Source of the DNA: Vermiphilus sp.
GTDB lineage: Bacteria; Ratteibacteria; UBA8468; B48-G9; JAFGKM01
Length of the DNA: 6,307 bases
Direction of reading: 5' to 3'
Assembly (NCBI GenBank): GCA_020722825.1
Contig: DYKC01000046.1
Location: 1,815-8,121 of the forward strand
Under the pieces are notes generated by a model. That model was not told the DNA's origin. It worked only from the letters and a program-made list of their open reading frames with translations, and ran no database searches. Shown in pieces: positions 1 through 6,074 of the stretch; the first letter of the stretch is position 1; each line of letters opens with the position of its first letter. The translations under genes and the position numbers were made by a program.

Positions 1-123
1 ATAGTTATGCCGTCGCGCACAATCTTTTCAAGTCCCGTTGTTGCAGTCCTCTGAACGTTCTCATCAAAGCCTTGGTCTTTCATAGTCAGGGGATTTTCGG
101 GTATCCACTGGAGATATTTTCAT
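1..123 (-). CDS. 5' end of an unidentified gene downstream of the aldolase, cut by the window edge
   Basis: I do not recognise this gene. Two starts are possible. An ATG at 123-121 overlaps the aldolase stop as ATGA, a usual coupling arrangement, with a weak purine-rich stretch (GAAAGA) just upstream. Its frame reads MKISPVDTRKSPDYERPRL and stops at TGA 66-64. A second ATG at 83-81 opens another frame, beginning MKDQGFDENVQRTATTGLEK, that stays open to the window edge but has no Shine-Dalgarno site. Both frames look like protein, so one gene with a single surplus base near 66-72 is possible; the joined reading would be ...YERPRL-DENVQRT... . Position and orientation suggest the second gene of the aldolase operon. 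Product, true start and integrity are all unresolved. Confidence 0.4.
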
Positions 124-932
124 TCTTTCAGGTTTTGTTTTTTTATCGCATCCTCAGGGATTGTGTTGTTTTTCACGACGTCTATCAGTGCTGCTTGGAA
201 TTTAACTGGGTCAGGTACCTGGATTGCGTTTCTTCCGAAGACAATTCCCTTTGCACCGTCTTTTATCTCATTGTATGCAAGTTTCAGTGCGTCTAATTGA
301 GAGGGTAGTTTAACCGCACCGAGCGCAAATATGGGGACTGGACAGCCTGCAACTACCTCCTTAAAATTTTCAGTGTAAAAGGTTTTTATCATATCCGCTC
401 CCAGTTCCGCTATAATGCGGCATCCCGTTTTTACCTGTGCGTGCATCTCTTCCGAGCTGAGTTTGTCGCTGTATGCCGGGAAATATTCTCCTATGACAGG
501 CATTCCAAGGCGGTGGCATTCTGAAGTAATGCCACGGAAGATTTTTACATTCTCTGCGTCTGTCTTTTCCCGACCTGTTTTAAGAGTAAGGGATACCAGA
601 GCAATCTCAACTCCGAGGGAGAGTGCCTCCTGTGGAGAGAATGCTTCAACCGACACAGACTCATTGTATTTCCAGTTAAAACAGTAAACGGTATTCCAGT
701 TTAACCTACCCACGATAGCCGGGGAATTTCTCTTCGAAAAATATTCTCCTGTATGCCGTATCATCCCGGGACTTAACAGGACCCCGTCTGCCTTCCTGTT
801 TATCTTTGCAACGGTTTCACGGATGTTTACCATCCCAGAAATTGGCCCGTCAAACTCTCCATGGTCACAGGCGATAATTACCACGTTGCCTTTTGAAAAA
901 AGTTTTTTTATTTTTATTTCTCTGCCGTCCAT
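120..932 (-). CDS. Class I (Schiff-base) aldolase, DhnA/LsrF/DeoC-like family
   Basis: Predicted cytoplasmic (beta/alpha)8-barrel aldolase of 270 residues, a normal length for the family. Motifs visible from the chosen start: ACDHG at 21-25 near the first strand; ADMIKTFYT at 179-187, where K183 fits the Schiff-base lysine; ALGAVK at 203-208; and GIVFGRNAIQ at 229-238, which resembles the C-terminal phosphate-binding loops. Family members cleave or form phosphorylated ketoses (fructose bisphosphate, tagatose bisphosphate, LsrF substrate), so the exact substrate cannot be read from sequence. A GTG six bases upstream at 938-936 would add two residues, but it lies in the Shine-Dalgarno site AGGGAG (943-938). 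The ATG at 932 sits five bases after that site and is the better start. The gene is divergent from a DeoR regulator and an isomerase-kinase pair, so I infer that it splits the phosphorylated ketose made there. Confidence 0.85.
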   Translation of the reverse strand: MDGREIKIKKLFSKGNVVIIACDHGEFDGPISGMVNIRETVAKINRKADGVLLSPGMIRHTGEYFSKRNSPAIVGRLNWNTVYCFNWKYNESVSVEAFSPQEALSLGVEIALVSLTLKTGREKTDAENVKIFRGITSECHRLGMPVIGEYFPAYSDKLSSEEMHAQVKTGCRIIAELGADMIKTFYTENFKEVVAGCPVPIFALGAVKLPSQLDALKLAYNEIKDGAKGIVFGRNAIQVPDPVKFQAALIDVVKNNTIPEDAIKKQNLKE

Positions 933-937
933 ATTCA

Positions 938-943
938 CTCCCT
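938..943 (-). promoter_or_regulatory. Ribosome binding site that decides the aldolase start
   Basis: AGGGAG on the minus strand, five bases before ATG 932-930. Its last base is the first base of an in-frame GTG (938-936), which would therefore overlap the ribosome binding site. This favours ATG at 932. Confidence 0.7.
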
Positions 944-944
944 T

Positions 945-965
945 TTAGTTACGAAACGAAACTAA
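945..965. promoter_or_regulatory. Candidate operator for the divergent DeoR-type regulator
   Basis: Inverted repeat with arms TTAGTT (945-950) and AACTAA (960-965) around the nine-base centre ACGAAACGA. The same bases hold a direct repeat with a period of five: ACGAA, ACGAA, ACTAA (951-965). CGAAA-rich repeats are common in binding sites of DeoR-family repressors, so this is a reasonable operator for the adjacent regulator. It lies directly upstream of the plus-strand -35 box (968) and at about +5 to +25 of the predicted minus-strand transcript, so one bound protein could affect both directions. The assignment is inference. Confidence 0.45.
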
Positions 966-967
966 AC

Positions 968-996
968 TTGACAGAATAATAACATTGTTGTAAAAT
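968..996 (+). promoter_or_regulatory. Sigma70-type promoter for the deoR-isomerase-kinase operon
   Basis: Perfect -35 TTGACA (968-973), a 17-base spacer and -10 TAAAAT (991-996, one mismatch to TATAAT). The predicted start is near 1003, only about two bases before the regulator ATG at 1005, so the first message would be nearly leaderless. No Shine-Dalgarno site precedes that ATG, which agrees. Confidence 0.75.
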
Positions 997-1004
997 TTTG
1001 TCAA
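976..1004 (-). promoter_or_regulatory. Sigma70-type promoter for the aldolase operon
   Basis: On the minus strand: perfect -35 TTGACA (1004-999), a 17-base spacer and -10 TATTAT (981-976, one mismatch). The predicted start is near 969, giving a leader of about 37 bases that includes the candidate operator and the AGGGAG ribosome site. It overlaps the opposite promoter almost completely; each -35 lies beyond the other's -10. Confidence 0.72.
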
Positions 1005-1786
1005 ATGGGTATAAACAGTATAAAAAGGAAAGATAAAATAAAAGACCTGCTGAGCAGAAAGGGACGGGTTCTTGTTTCAGAGCTGATTTCTGCTTTAGAT
1101 GTCTCGGAAGTCTCTATACGAAGGTATCTTGAAGAACTTGAAAAAGAGAACTTCCTGCTAAGGACTTACGGAGGTGCTGTTAAAAAGGAAAACGGGATAT
1201 CAGCAGAATTTTTCTTCGGGGAGAAAGAAAAGAAAAACCTCGCAGAAAAAAAAGCGATTGCAAAGGTGGCATACGACCTTATAAACAGCGGAGAAACAAT
1301 ATTTCTGGATACAGGTACAACGACCCTTGAGATAAGCAAACTTCTTGTGCGGAGCGGTAAAACTCCTGTTGTGGTGACAAATTCCCTTCCGGTGGTCTCT
1401 GAAATTTCAAAGGTGGAAGGAATAAAGGTTTTCGTTCTTGGCGGGTTCTTGCGCCGCGAGTTAATGGATTTTTCAGGACATTTTTTGCCGGGTGATATAG
1501 AATCCTTTACTTTTGAATAGTCTTTTCTGGGAGTTGACGGAATATCTTCGCTAAAGGGTCTTACAACTACCGATACCGTCACGGCTATGGTGGAGGAAGC
1601 GATTATGGAGAAGAGCCGCATTATAAATATCGTTGCGGATTTTTCCAAGATAGGAAGGGTCTCTCTTCTTCCTTACGGAAAGATTATATCAAAGAAAAAA
1701 GGAAACGTCTTATAACGGATTCCCGGGCTGACAGTGGAGAACTGGAAAGGATAAAGGGAATCGGTTTTGAAGTAAAGGTTGCATAA
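1005..1786 (+). pseudogene. DeoR-family transcriptional repressor, interrupted by an in-frame TAG and a frameshift
   Basis: The N-terminal part (171 codons, 1005-1517) is a clear DeoR-family protein. Residues 8-58 form the winged helix-turn-helix, with recognition segment VSEVSIRRYLEELE and the closing YGGAVKK. From about residue 80 the phosphosugar-sensing domain follows, with LDTGTTT at 101-107, TNS at 125-127 and LGGFLRR at 145-151. TAG at 1518-1520 stops the frame. The same frame then continues with typical DeoR C-terminal sequence (SFLGVDGISSLKGLTTTD, later IVADFSKIGR) to TAA at 1713. The last segment, RLITDSRADSGELERIKGIG, is found in the -1 frame and ends at TAA 1784-1786. Adding one A to the A6 run at 1695-1700 would restore it, giving about 260 residues, normal for the family. 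Either the gene is decayed or two sequence errors exist. If truly broken, its operon may be expressed constitutively. Confidence 0.85.
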
Positions 1787-1806
1787 ATGACGAGGAAACA
1801 GAAAAA

Positions 1807-3186
1807 ATGAACAATGCCAAAATAGGTGTGATAGGACTGACACTGGGTCTTTACAAAAAGAATCTGCCTGCTTTGATACCCTGCCTTGAGAAATTTTCCG
1901 CAGAGTTGAAGACTATCCTTTCAAGAACATTCCGGACTGTTCACTATCCGCTTGCATATGACAGGAGAACCGTTGGGGAAGGGTTCCGCCTTTTTGAGAA
2001 GGAAAAGGTTGATGGAATAATTATTGTTTTTCTTTCTTATTCACAGAGTCTTGAAATCCTTCCTGCCGTGAGAAAGACTCACATCCCCTTACTTATATGG
2101 AATACCCAGAAGATTGCCGGGATAGACGATAGATTCGGAGAGCAGGAAATGCTTGAAAACCATGGCATGCACGGGGTACAAGACCTGACAAGCGTTCTGT
2201 CAAGAGAGGGGATGGAATATTCACTTATAACAGGTCATTATAAGGATAAAAAAGCGCTTTCATCGGTGAATGACTGGTGCGAAGCTGCCGGCTCCGCTTC
2301 AAAGATATCGCAGGCCCGCATAGGCAGAATAGGCGGAGTTTTTCCGCAGATGGGCGATTTTGCCATGGAGCCTCAGGTTCTGAATTCGGTCCTGGGTCCA
2401 TCTACTGTTGAAATCGGAAATTCAGAACTTAGGAAGTTTTCTGACCGGAGATTTACCGAAAAAGATGCGGCTGCACGTTGCCTGCCTTCAGATATAATCT
2501 GGCCAGAGGAAATAGACAGTAAGACCAGAAGCAGTGCCTTGAAAGGCATATCTTTTCTCAGGGAACTTGCGGATGAAAAACAACTTTCAGCGTTTGCAAT
2601 AAATTTTGAAGGTCTGGGGAAAGAGATGCCGATGCCTTTTCTCGGCGTATCCTGCTTGATGTCAGACGGACTGGGCTATGGAGGCGAAGGAGATATATAT
2701 TCTGCAACTGCTGTTTTGCTCGGACACCTTCTGTCCGGTAACAGGGCAACCTTTGCGGAGATGTTCACGACGGACTACAAAAATTCCCGCATATTTATCT
2801 CCCATATGGGTGAATCCAACATAGGATTAAGAAGAGACGAACCGGTAAGACTCGTTCTGAACAGAATGGGACTCGGGAACAGGATTTCTACCGTGGTGCC
2901 CGTTTTCAGTATAAAGCCCGGAAGGTATACCCTTCTCAACCTTGCGGGAGAATATGGTGGAGGTTTGAGGTTCATCTCAGGTCTTATTGAGGTTGAGGAC
3001 AGAAAGCCTTTGAAGACGATGAATACTCCCCACTTTTTTATAAGACCCGAACGGAAGATTGAGGATTTTCTCACTGACTACAGCAAAGAGGGAGGTAGTC
3101 ATCATTTTGCACTGGCAAAAGGAGATATAAGGCAAAAGATTAAATTTTTCTGTAAAATTAAAAAGATACCTTTTGTTGAGGTATAA
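1807..3186 (+). CDS. L-arabinose/L-fucose isomerase-like sugar isomerase
   Basis: Predicted cytoplasmic, metal-dependent aldose-ketose isomerase of 459 residues, in the length range of the AraA/FucI superfamily. The N-terminal part begins KIGVIGLTLGLY and contains VDGIIIVFLSYSQS (68-81) and the family-like MHGVQDLT (121-128). The C-terminal half holds INFEGLG (265-271), GYGGEGD (290-296), TTDYKN (321-326), SHMGESN (332-338) and GGSHHFAL (429-436). By family analogy E294, D323, H333 and H432 or H433 are the likely metal or catalytic residues. D323 stands where AraA has Glu and FucI has Asp; this alignment is by eye. The ATG at 1807 follows AGGA (1793-1796) at ten bases. A seven-codon frame (1787-1810) ends in an ATGA overlap with this start. 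The gene follows the DeoR gene by 20 bases and precedes the kinase, so it probably supplies that kinase with a ketose. The sugar is unknown. Confidence 0.8.
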   Translation: MNNAKIGVIGLTLGLYKKNLPALIPCLEKFSAELKTILSRTFRTVHYPLAYDRRTVGEGFRLFEKEKVDGIIIVFLSYSQSLEILPAVRKTHIPLLIWNTQKIAGIDDRFGEQEMLENHGMHGVQDLTSVLSREGMEYSLITGHYKDKKALSSVNDWCEAAGSASKISQARIGRIGGVFPQMGDFAMEPQVLNSVLGPSTVEIGNSELRKFSDRRFTEKDAAARCLPSDIIWPEEIDSKTRSSALKGISFLRELADEKQLSAFAINFEGLGKEMPMPFLGVSCLMSDGLGYGGEGDIYSATAVLLGHLLSGNRATFAEMFTTDYKNSRIFISHMGESNIGLRRDEPVRLVLNRMGLGNRISTVVPVFSIKPGRYTLLNLAGEYGGGLRFISGLIEVEDRKPLKTMNTPHFFIRPERKIEDFLTDYSKEGGSHHFALAKGDIRQKIKFFCKIKKIPFVEV

Positions 3187-3198
3187 CACCTCTTTGTA

Positions 3199-3263
3199 CT
3201 CCCCTTCATCCTGACCTTCTCCCCGTGTAGGGAGAAGGAAAAAGAAGAAAGAGAATGGGGGAG
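3199..3263. repeat. REP-like intergenic palindrome, copy 1 (isomerase-kinase gap)
   Basis: A perfect nine-base stem CCTTCTCCC (3215-3223) and GGGAGAAGG (3230-3238) closes a six-base loop. Outer arms CTCCCC (3199-3204) and GGGGAG (3258-3263) can extend the structure. The 19 bases at 3206-3224 (TCATCCTGACCTTCTCCCC) recur exactly in copy 2 at 4639-4657. There is no T-run after the stem, so it does not look like a terminator. C-rich palindromes of this general kind are dispersed between genes in many bacterial genomes. Confidence 0.75.
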
Positions 3264-3277
3264 GGTAAAGGAATATA

Positions 3278-4546
3278 ATGGTATTGGCTTTTGACAGCGG
3301 TACAACGAATACGAAGGCATTTCTTTTTAGCAGGGATGCAGAACTTGTTGCTTCAGCGTCTCATCCCACAGGGATTATACACAGATCTTCCGGGATGGTG
3401 GAGCAGAAGGCGGAATACTGGTGGGATGCCATTGTGAAATCTGTTGAAAAATTACGTGGCTGTGTTAACTGGCAAAAAAAGGATATAGAGGCGATAGGAA
3501 TCAGCAGCCAGGGCGGCACCTTTGTTCCGCTTGACGAAAGGTTCAAACCTTTACGCCCAGGAATAACCTGGATGGATAACAGGGGTGCGACGGTATCGGA
3601 AAGACTGAACCGTACATACGGACGGGACTATTTTTACACCAGGACGGGACACTATTTAGGCGGCTGGTCTCCGCCTTCAATCTGTCTGTACCTGCGCGAA
3701 ATTGAACCATCAGTTTTCTCAAGGGTCCGGCGTTTATCCTTCGTTGCTGACTATCTCAACTACAAACTGACGGACAGTTTTTTCCTTGATGCAACCTCAG
3801 CCCAGATGTCCTGTTTTTTCAACATTGTTAAGGGCTACTGGGATAAAAGGATGCTTTCGCTGGCGGGTATAGACGAAGGGTTTCTTCCGGTTGTGATTCC
3901 TGCTGACAGTGTGGGTGGAAGGGTTACTGAAAAGGCGGCGGGAGAACTGGATGTGCCGGCTGGCATACCTGTTGTTGCAGGAGGACATGACCAGTACTGT
4001 GCATCTCTTGGAGCAGATGCTGTAAATAAAGGTGATTGTCTTCTTTCCTGTGGAACTGCCTGGGCGCTTCTGGTCACAACGGATGAAACGGTTTTTATAC
4101 CGGAAAGCGGATGGTTTCCTGGCAGACATCTGCAGGAAAAGAGATACGGCTTGATGGCGGCTATAAGCAACGGTGGAGTGATTCTTGACTGGATAAAAGA
4201 AAATATCAGAATTGGAGATTTCTCAAAGACAGGGAAAAACACCGCTATTAAGGTTATCCCGGATTTTATGCAGGAAAAGGGTGCTATCACAAACATAAGT
4301 CTGTCAGACACCGGCAATGAGATTTATTATGCCGCTATGAAGTCTCTGGCACTTACGGTTAAACAGCGTCTTGAAGTATTGCAGGACAGGATTGAGGTGA
4401 AGCGTCTTTTGATGGTGGGCGGAGGAACAAGGGATAAGATGCTACCGTCCATTGTGAAGAATGAGACGGGCATTGAGGTGGTGCTACCTGAGATAAGTGA
4501 ATCGGCAGGACGCGGCGCTGCCCTGCTGGCCATACAGAAGCGATAG
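3278..4546 (+). CDS. FGGY-family carbohydrate kinase, compact form
   Basis: Predicted ATP-dependent kinase of ketoses or related polyols, cytoplasmic. FDSGTTNTKAF (5-15) is the first phosphate-binding loop; WMDNRG (98-103) is the usual substrate-side motif; GGHDQYCASLGA (235-246) holds the likely catalytic base D238; SCGTAWALL (257-265) is the second phosphate loop; LLMVGGGTRDKMLPSI (377-392) is the adenosine loop; and ESAGRGAALLA (408-418) is a normal C-terminus. At 422 residues it is shorter than the usual 470-500. The missing part lies between about 325 and 350, where other members have the longer LSGERTP-type segment; here only IPDFMQEKGAITNIS remains. AAGGA (3268-3272) lies five bases before the ATG and just after a palindromic repeat. 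It presumably phosphorylates the ketose made by the upstream isomerase. Xylulo-, fuculo- or rhamnulokinase cannot be told apart by eye. Confidence 0.85.
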   Translation: MVLAFDSGTTNTKAFLFSRDAELVASASHPTGIIHRSSGMVEQKAEYWWDAIVKSVEKLRGCVNWQKKDIEAIGISSQGGTFVPLDERFKPLRPGITWMDNRGATVSERLNRTYGRDYFYTRTGHYLGGWSPPSICLYLREIEPSVFSRVRRLSFVADYLNYKLTDSFFLDATSAQMSCFFNIVKGYWDKRMLSLAGIDEGFLPVVIPADSVGGRVTEKAAGELDVPAGIPVVAGGHDQYCASLGADAVNKGDCLLSCGTAWALLVTTDETVFIPESGWFPGRHLQEKRYGLMAAISNGGVILDWIKENIRIGDFSKTGKNTAIKVIPDFMQEKGAITNISLSDTGNEIYYAAMKSLALTVKQRLEVLQDRIEVKRLLMVGGGTRDKMLPSIVKNETGIEVVLPEISESAGRGAALLAIQKR

Positions 4547-4634
4547 TTATCTTGTTCACCTCCCAATTTGAGGAGTGGGGCAGATACTTAGTTTCAGGGT
4601 AGGTATGGTGGGGGTGAATGCAAGATTCCAAGCA

Positions 4635-4679
4635 CCCCTCATCCTGACCTTCTCCCCCAGGGGCGAAGGAAGAAAGGGG
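4635..4679. repeat. REP-like intergenic palindrome, copy 2 (kinase-aminotransferase gap)
   Basis: Second copy of the repeat in the previous gap, with 19 identical bases (4639-4657). The stem CCTTCTCCCC (4648-4657) and GGGGCGAAGG (4660-4669) has one mismatch and a very tight loop. Outer arms CCCCT (4635-4639) and AGGGG (4675-4679) pair. A further arm GGGGTG (4611-4616) can pair with CACCCC (4633-4638) as an alternative. Otherwise the 163-base gap 4547-4709 holds nothing I recognise besides the ribosome site of the next gene. Confidence 0.7.
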
Positions 4680-4693
4680 AATTTGACAATACA

Positions 4694-4700
4694 AGAGGAG
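4694..4700 (+). promoter_or_regulatory. Ribosome binding site that decides the aminotransferase start
   Basis: AGAGGAG (4694-4700) lies nine bases before ATG 4710-4712. The open frame extends up to an ATG at 4575, but those extra 45 codons run straight through the palindromic repeat and have no family resemblance, so 4710 is preferred. Confidence 0.75.
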
Positions 4701-4709
4701 ATTGGGAAA

Positions 4710-6059
4710 ATGGGATACTGGGCGGATGTGGATTTGAAGAGTGTTCCGGATGTGAAGGTGACGCCTCCGGGGCCTTTGTCGCAGGAGTATCACAGCAGGG
4801 CAAGCAGGTATATGAAAGGATATTCAAGCCAGGTACGTTTGTTTCCTGTGGTTTTTGAGAAAGGGCACGGATGTACACTGACTGATGTGGATGGAAATAC
4901 CTACATAGACTTTTCTTCAGGTATCTACGTAACAAGTCTCGGGCACTGCCATCCGAAGGTAAGTGAGGCGGTTGCAAAGTATGCAAGGACGCTTATGAAC
5001 TGTCATGACTTTACCACTCCCGTTAAAATGAAACTTCTTGAAAAACTTGCCAGCGTGACCCCCGGGGATCTTAACGGCATCCAGCTCTATGACAGCGGGA
5101 CAACCGCAGTGGAGGCAGGTCTGAGAGCAATAAGAGCAGCAACCGGTAGGTTTGAGTTTATCTCGTTTCACAGGGACTTCCACGGTAAAACAATGGGGGC
5201 TGTCAGCCTTGCAAGGGTTGATAAGACCCAGGGTCTGCGCGCACCGGGTTTTTTCCTTGTTCCGAGAGGCTACTGTTACAGGTGTGCGTTTAAGATGAAA
5301 TATCCTGACTGTGGACTTCACTGCGTTGACTACATTGAAACGGTTTTAAAGGAAGAGACATCAGGACAGGTTGCGGGGATAGTTCTGGAACCTATACAGG
5401 GATGGGCAGGCTCGGTAGTGCCACCTGACGGATGGATTCAGAAGATAAGGCATTTGTGTGATAAACATAACATTCTTCTTATGGCTGATGAGGTTTTGAC
5501 CGGCATGGGGCGGACAGGTAAAATGTTTGCGATGGAACACTGGAACACAATCCCAGATGTTATCACACTTGGAAAATCTTTAGGCAACGGGTTTCCCATT
5601 ACAGCAATGGTTTTGTCCGAAAAATACAAGGACACGCTTGAGAAGATTTCCGCATCAACTAGTTACGGAGGCAATCCCATGGCCTGTGCCGCAGCACTTG
5701 CATCAATAGAAGTAATTGAGGAGGAGAATCTTCTGGAACATTCCGCTCAACTGGGCAGTTACATTTTGTCTCTCCTGGAAAAGATAAAAGCAGAGCATCC
5801 CATTGTTGGTGACGTAAGAGGAAAAGGATGTCTTCTCGGAATAGAACTTGTAAAGGACAGGGAAACGAAAGAACCTTTTGAAGAAGCCGGAAAGATTGTA
5901 TATCAGAAGGCATTTAGAAAAGGGGTGTCATGGGTTCCTGCTGGACACAACCTGCGGCTTTCTCCCCCGATTATTATGAGCAAGGAAATGGCGGCAAAAG
6001 GGATAGGTATTATTGAAGCAGCAATAGGCGAAACCGAAAAAGAACTGGGGTACAGATAA
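4710..6059 (+). CDS. Class III PLP-dependent aminotransferase (GabT/acetylornithine aminotransferase-like)
   Basis: Predicted cytoplasmic fold-type I transaminase of 449 residues, normal length. YDSGTTAVEAGLRA (127-140) binds the cofactor phosphate, FHRDFHGKT (153-161) follows, E227 sits in LEPIQG, D260 in LLMADEVLTG should contact the pyridine nitrogen, and K289 in TLGKSLGNGFP is the Schiff-base lysine. SYGGNPMACAAAL (318-330) and R416 in NLRLSPP (carboxylate contact) complete the set, so it should be active. Four cysteines, C189, C192, C201 and C205 (CYRC followed by PDCGLHC), form a cluster seen in a branch of thermophile-rich class III enzymes; its role is not clear. The substrate is not evident: 4-aminobutyrate, ornithine derivatives, a sugar ketone or an amino acid racemase activity are all possible. 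Its place after an isomerase and kinase suggests amino-sugar or related metabolism, but this is inference. Confidence 0.88.
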   Translation: MGYWADVDLKSVPDVKVTPPGPLSQEYHSRASRYMKGYSSQVRLFPVVFEKGHGCTLTDVDGNTYIDFSSGIYVTSLGHCHPKVSEAVAKYARTLMNCHDFTTPVKMKLLEKLASVTPGDLNGIQLYDSGTTAVEAGLRAIRAATGRFEFISFHRDFHGKTMGAVSLARVDKTQGLRAPGFFLVPRGYCYRCAFKMKYPDCGLHCVDYIETVLKEETSGQVAGIVLEPIQGWAGSVVPPDGWIQKIRHLCDKHNILLMADEVLTGMGRTGKMFAMEHWNTIPDVITLGKSLGNGFPITAMVLSEKYKDTLEKISASTSYGGNPMACAAALASIEVIEEENLLEHSAQLGSYILSLLEKIKAEHPIVGDVRGKGCLLGIELVKDRETKEPFEEAGKIVYQKAFRKGVSWVPAGHNLRLSPPIIMSKEMAAKGIGIIEAAIGETEKELGYR

Positions 6060-6074
6060 CAACAGGAGAAATAA

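Noticed and set aside
1005..1520. A complete 171-residue DeoR protein
   Set aside because: The sensing domain stops midway and its missing half is still recognisable directly downstream.
1166..1648. Long open frame on the minus strand inside the DeoR gene
   Set aside because: It is antisense to clear DeoR family sequence and its translation is basic and Ser/Thr/Pro-rich with no recognisable motif.
3178..3192. GAGGT/ACCTC hairpin around the isomerase stop as a terminator
   Set aside because: The stem is only five bases, with no proper T-run, and the kinase lies downstream in the same direction.
3835..4317. 160-codon minus-strand frame inside the kinase gene
   Set aside because: It is antisense to conserved kinase motifs and shows no recognisable domain or ribosome site.
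4575..4709. N-terminal extension of the aminotransferase from an upstream ATG
   Set aside because: It reads through the palindromic repeat, has no family resemblance, and a strong ribosome site precedes ATG 4710.
4683..4711. TTGACA with GAAAAT at 17 bases as a promoter for the aminotransferase
   Set aside because: The -10 is poor and overlaps the start codon, so transcription would begin inside the gene.
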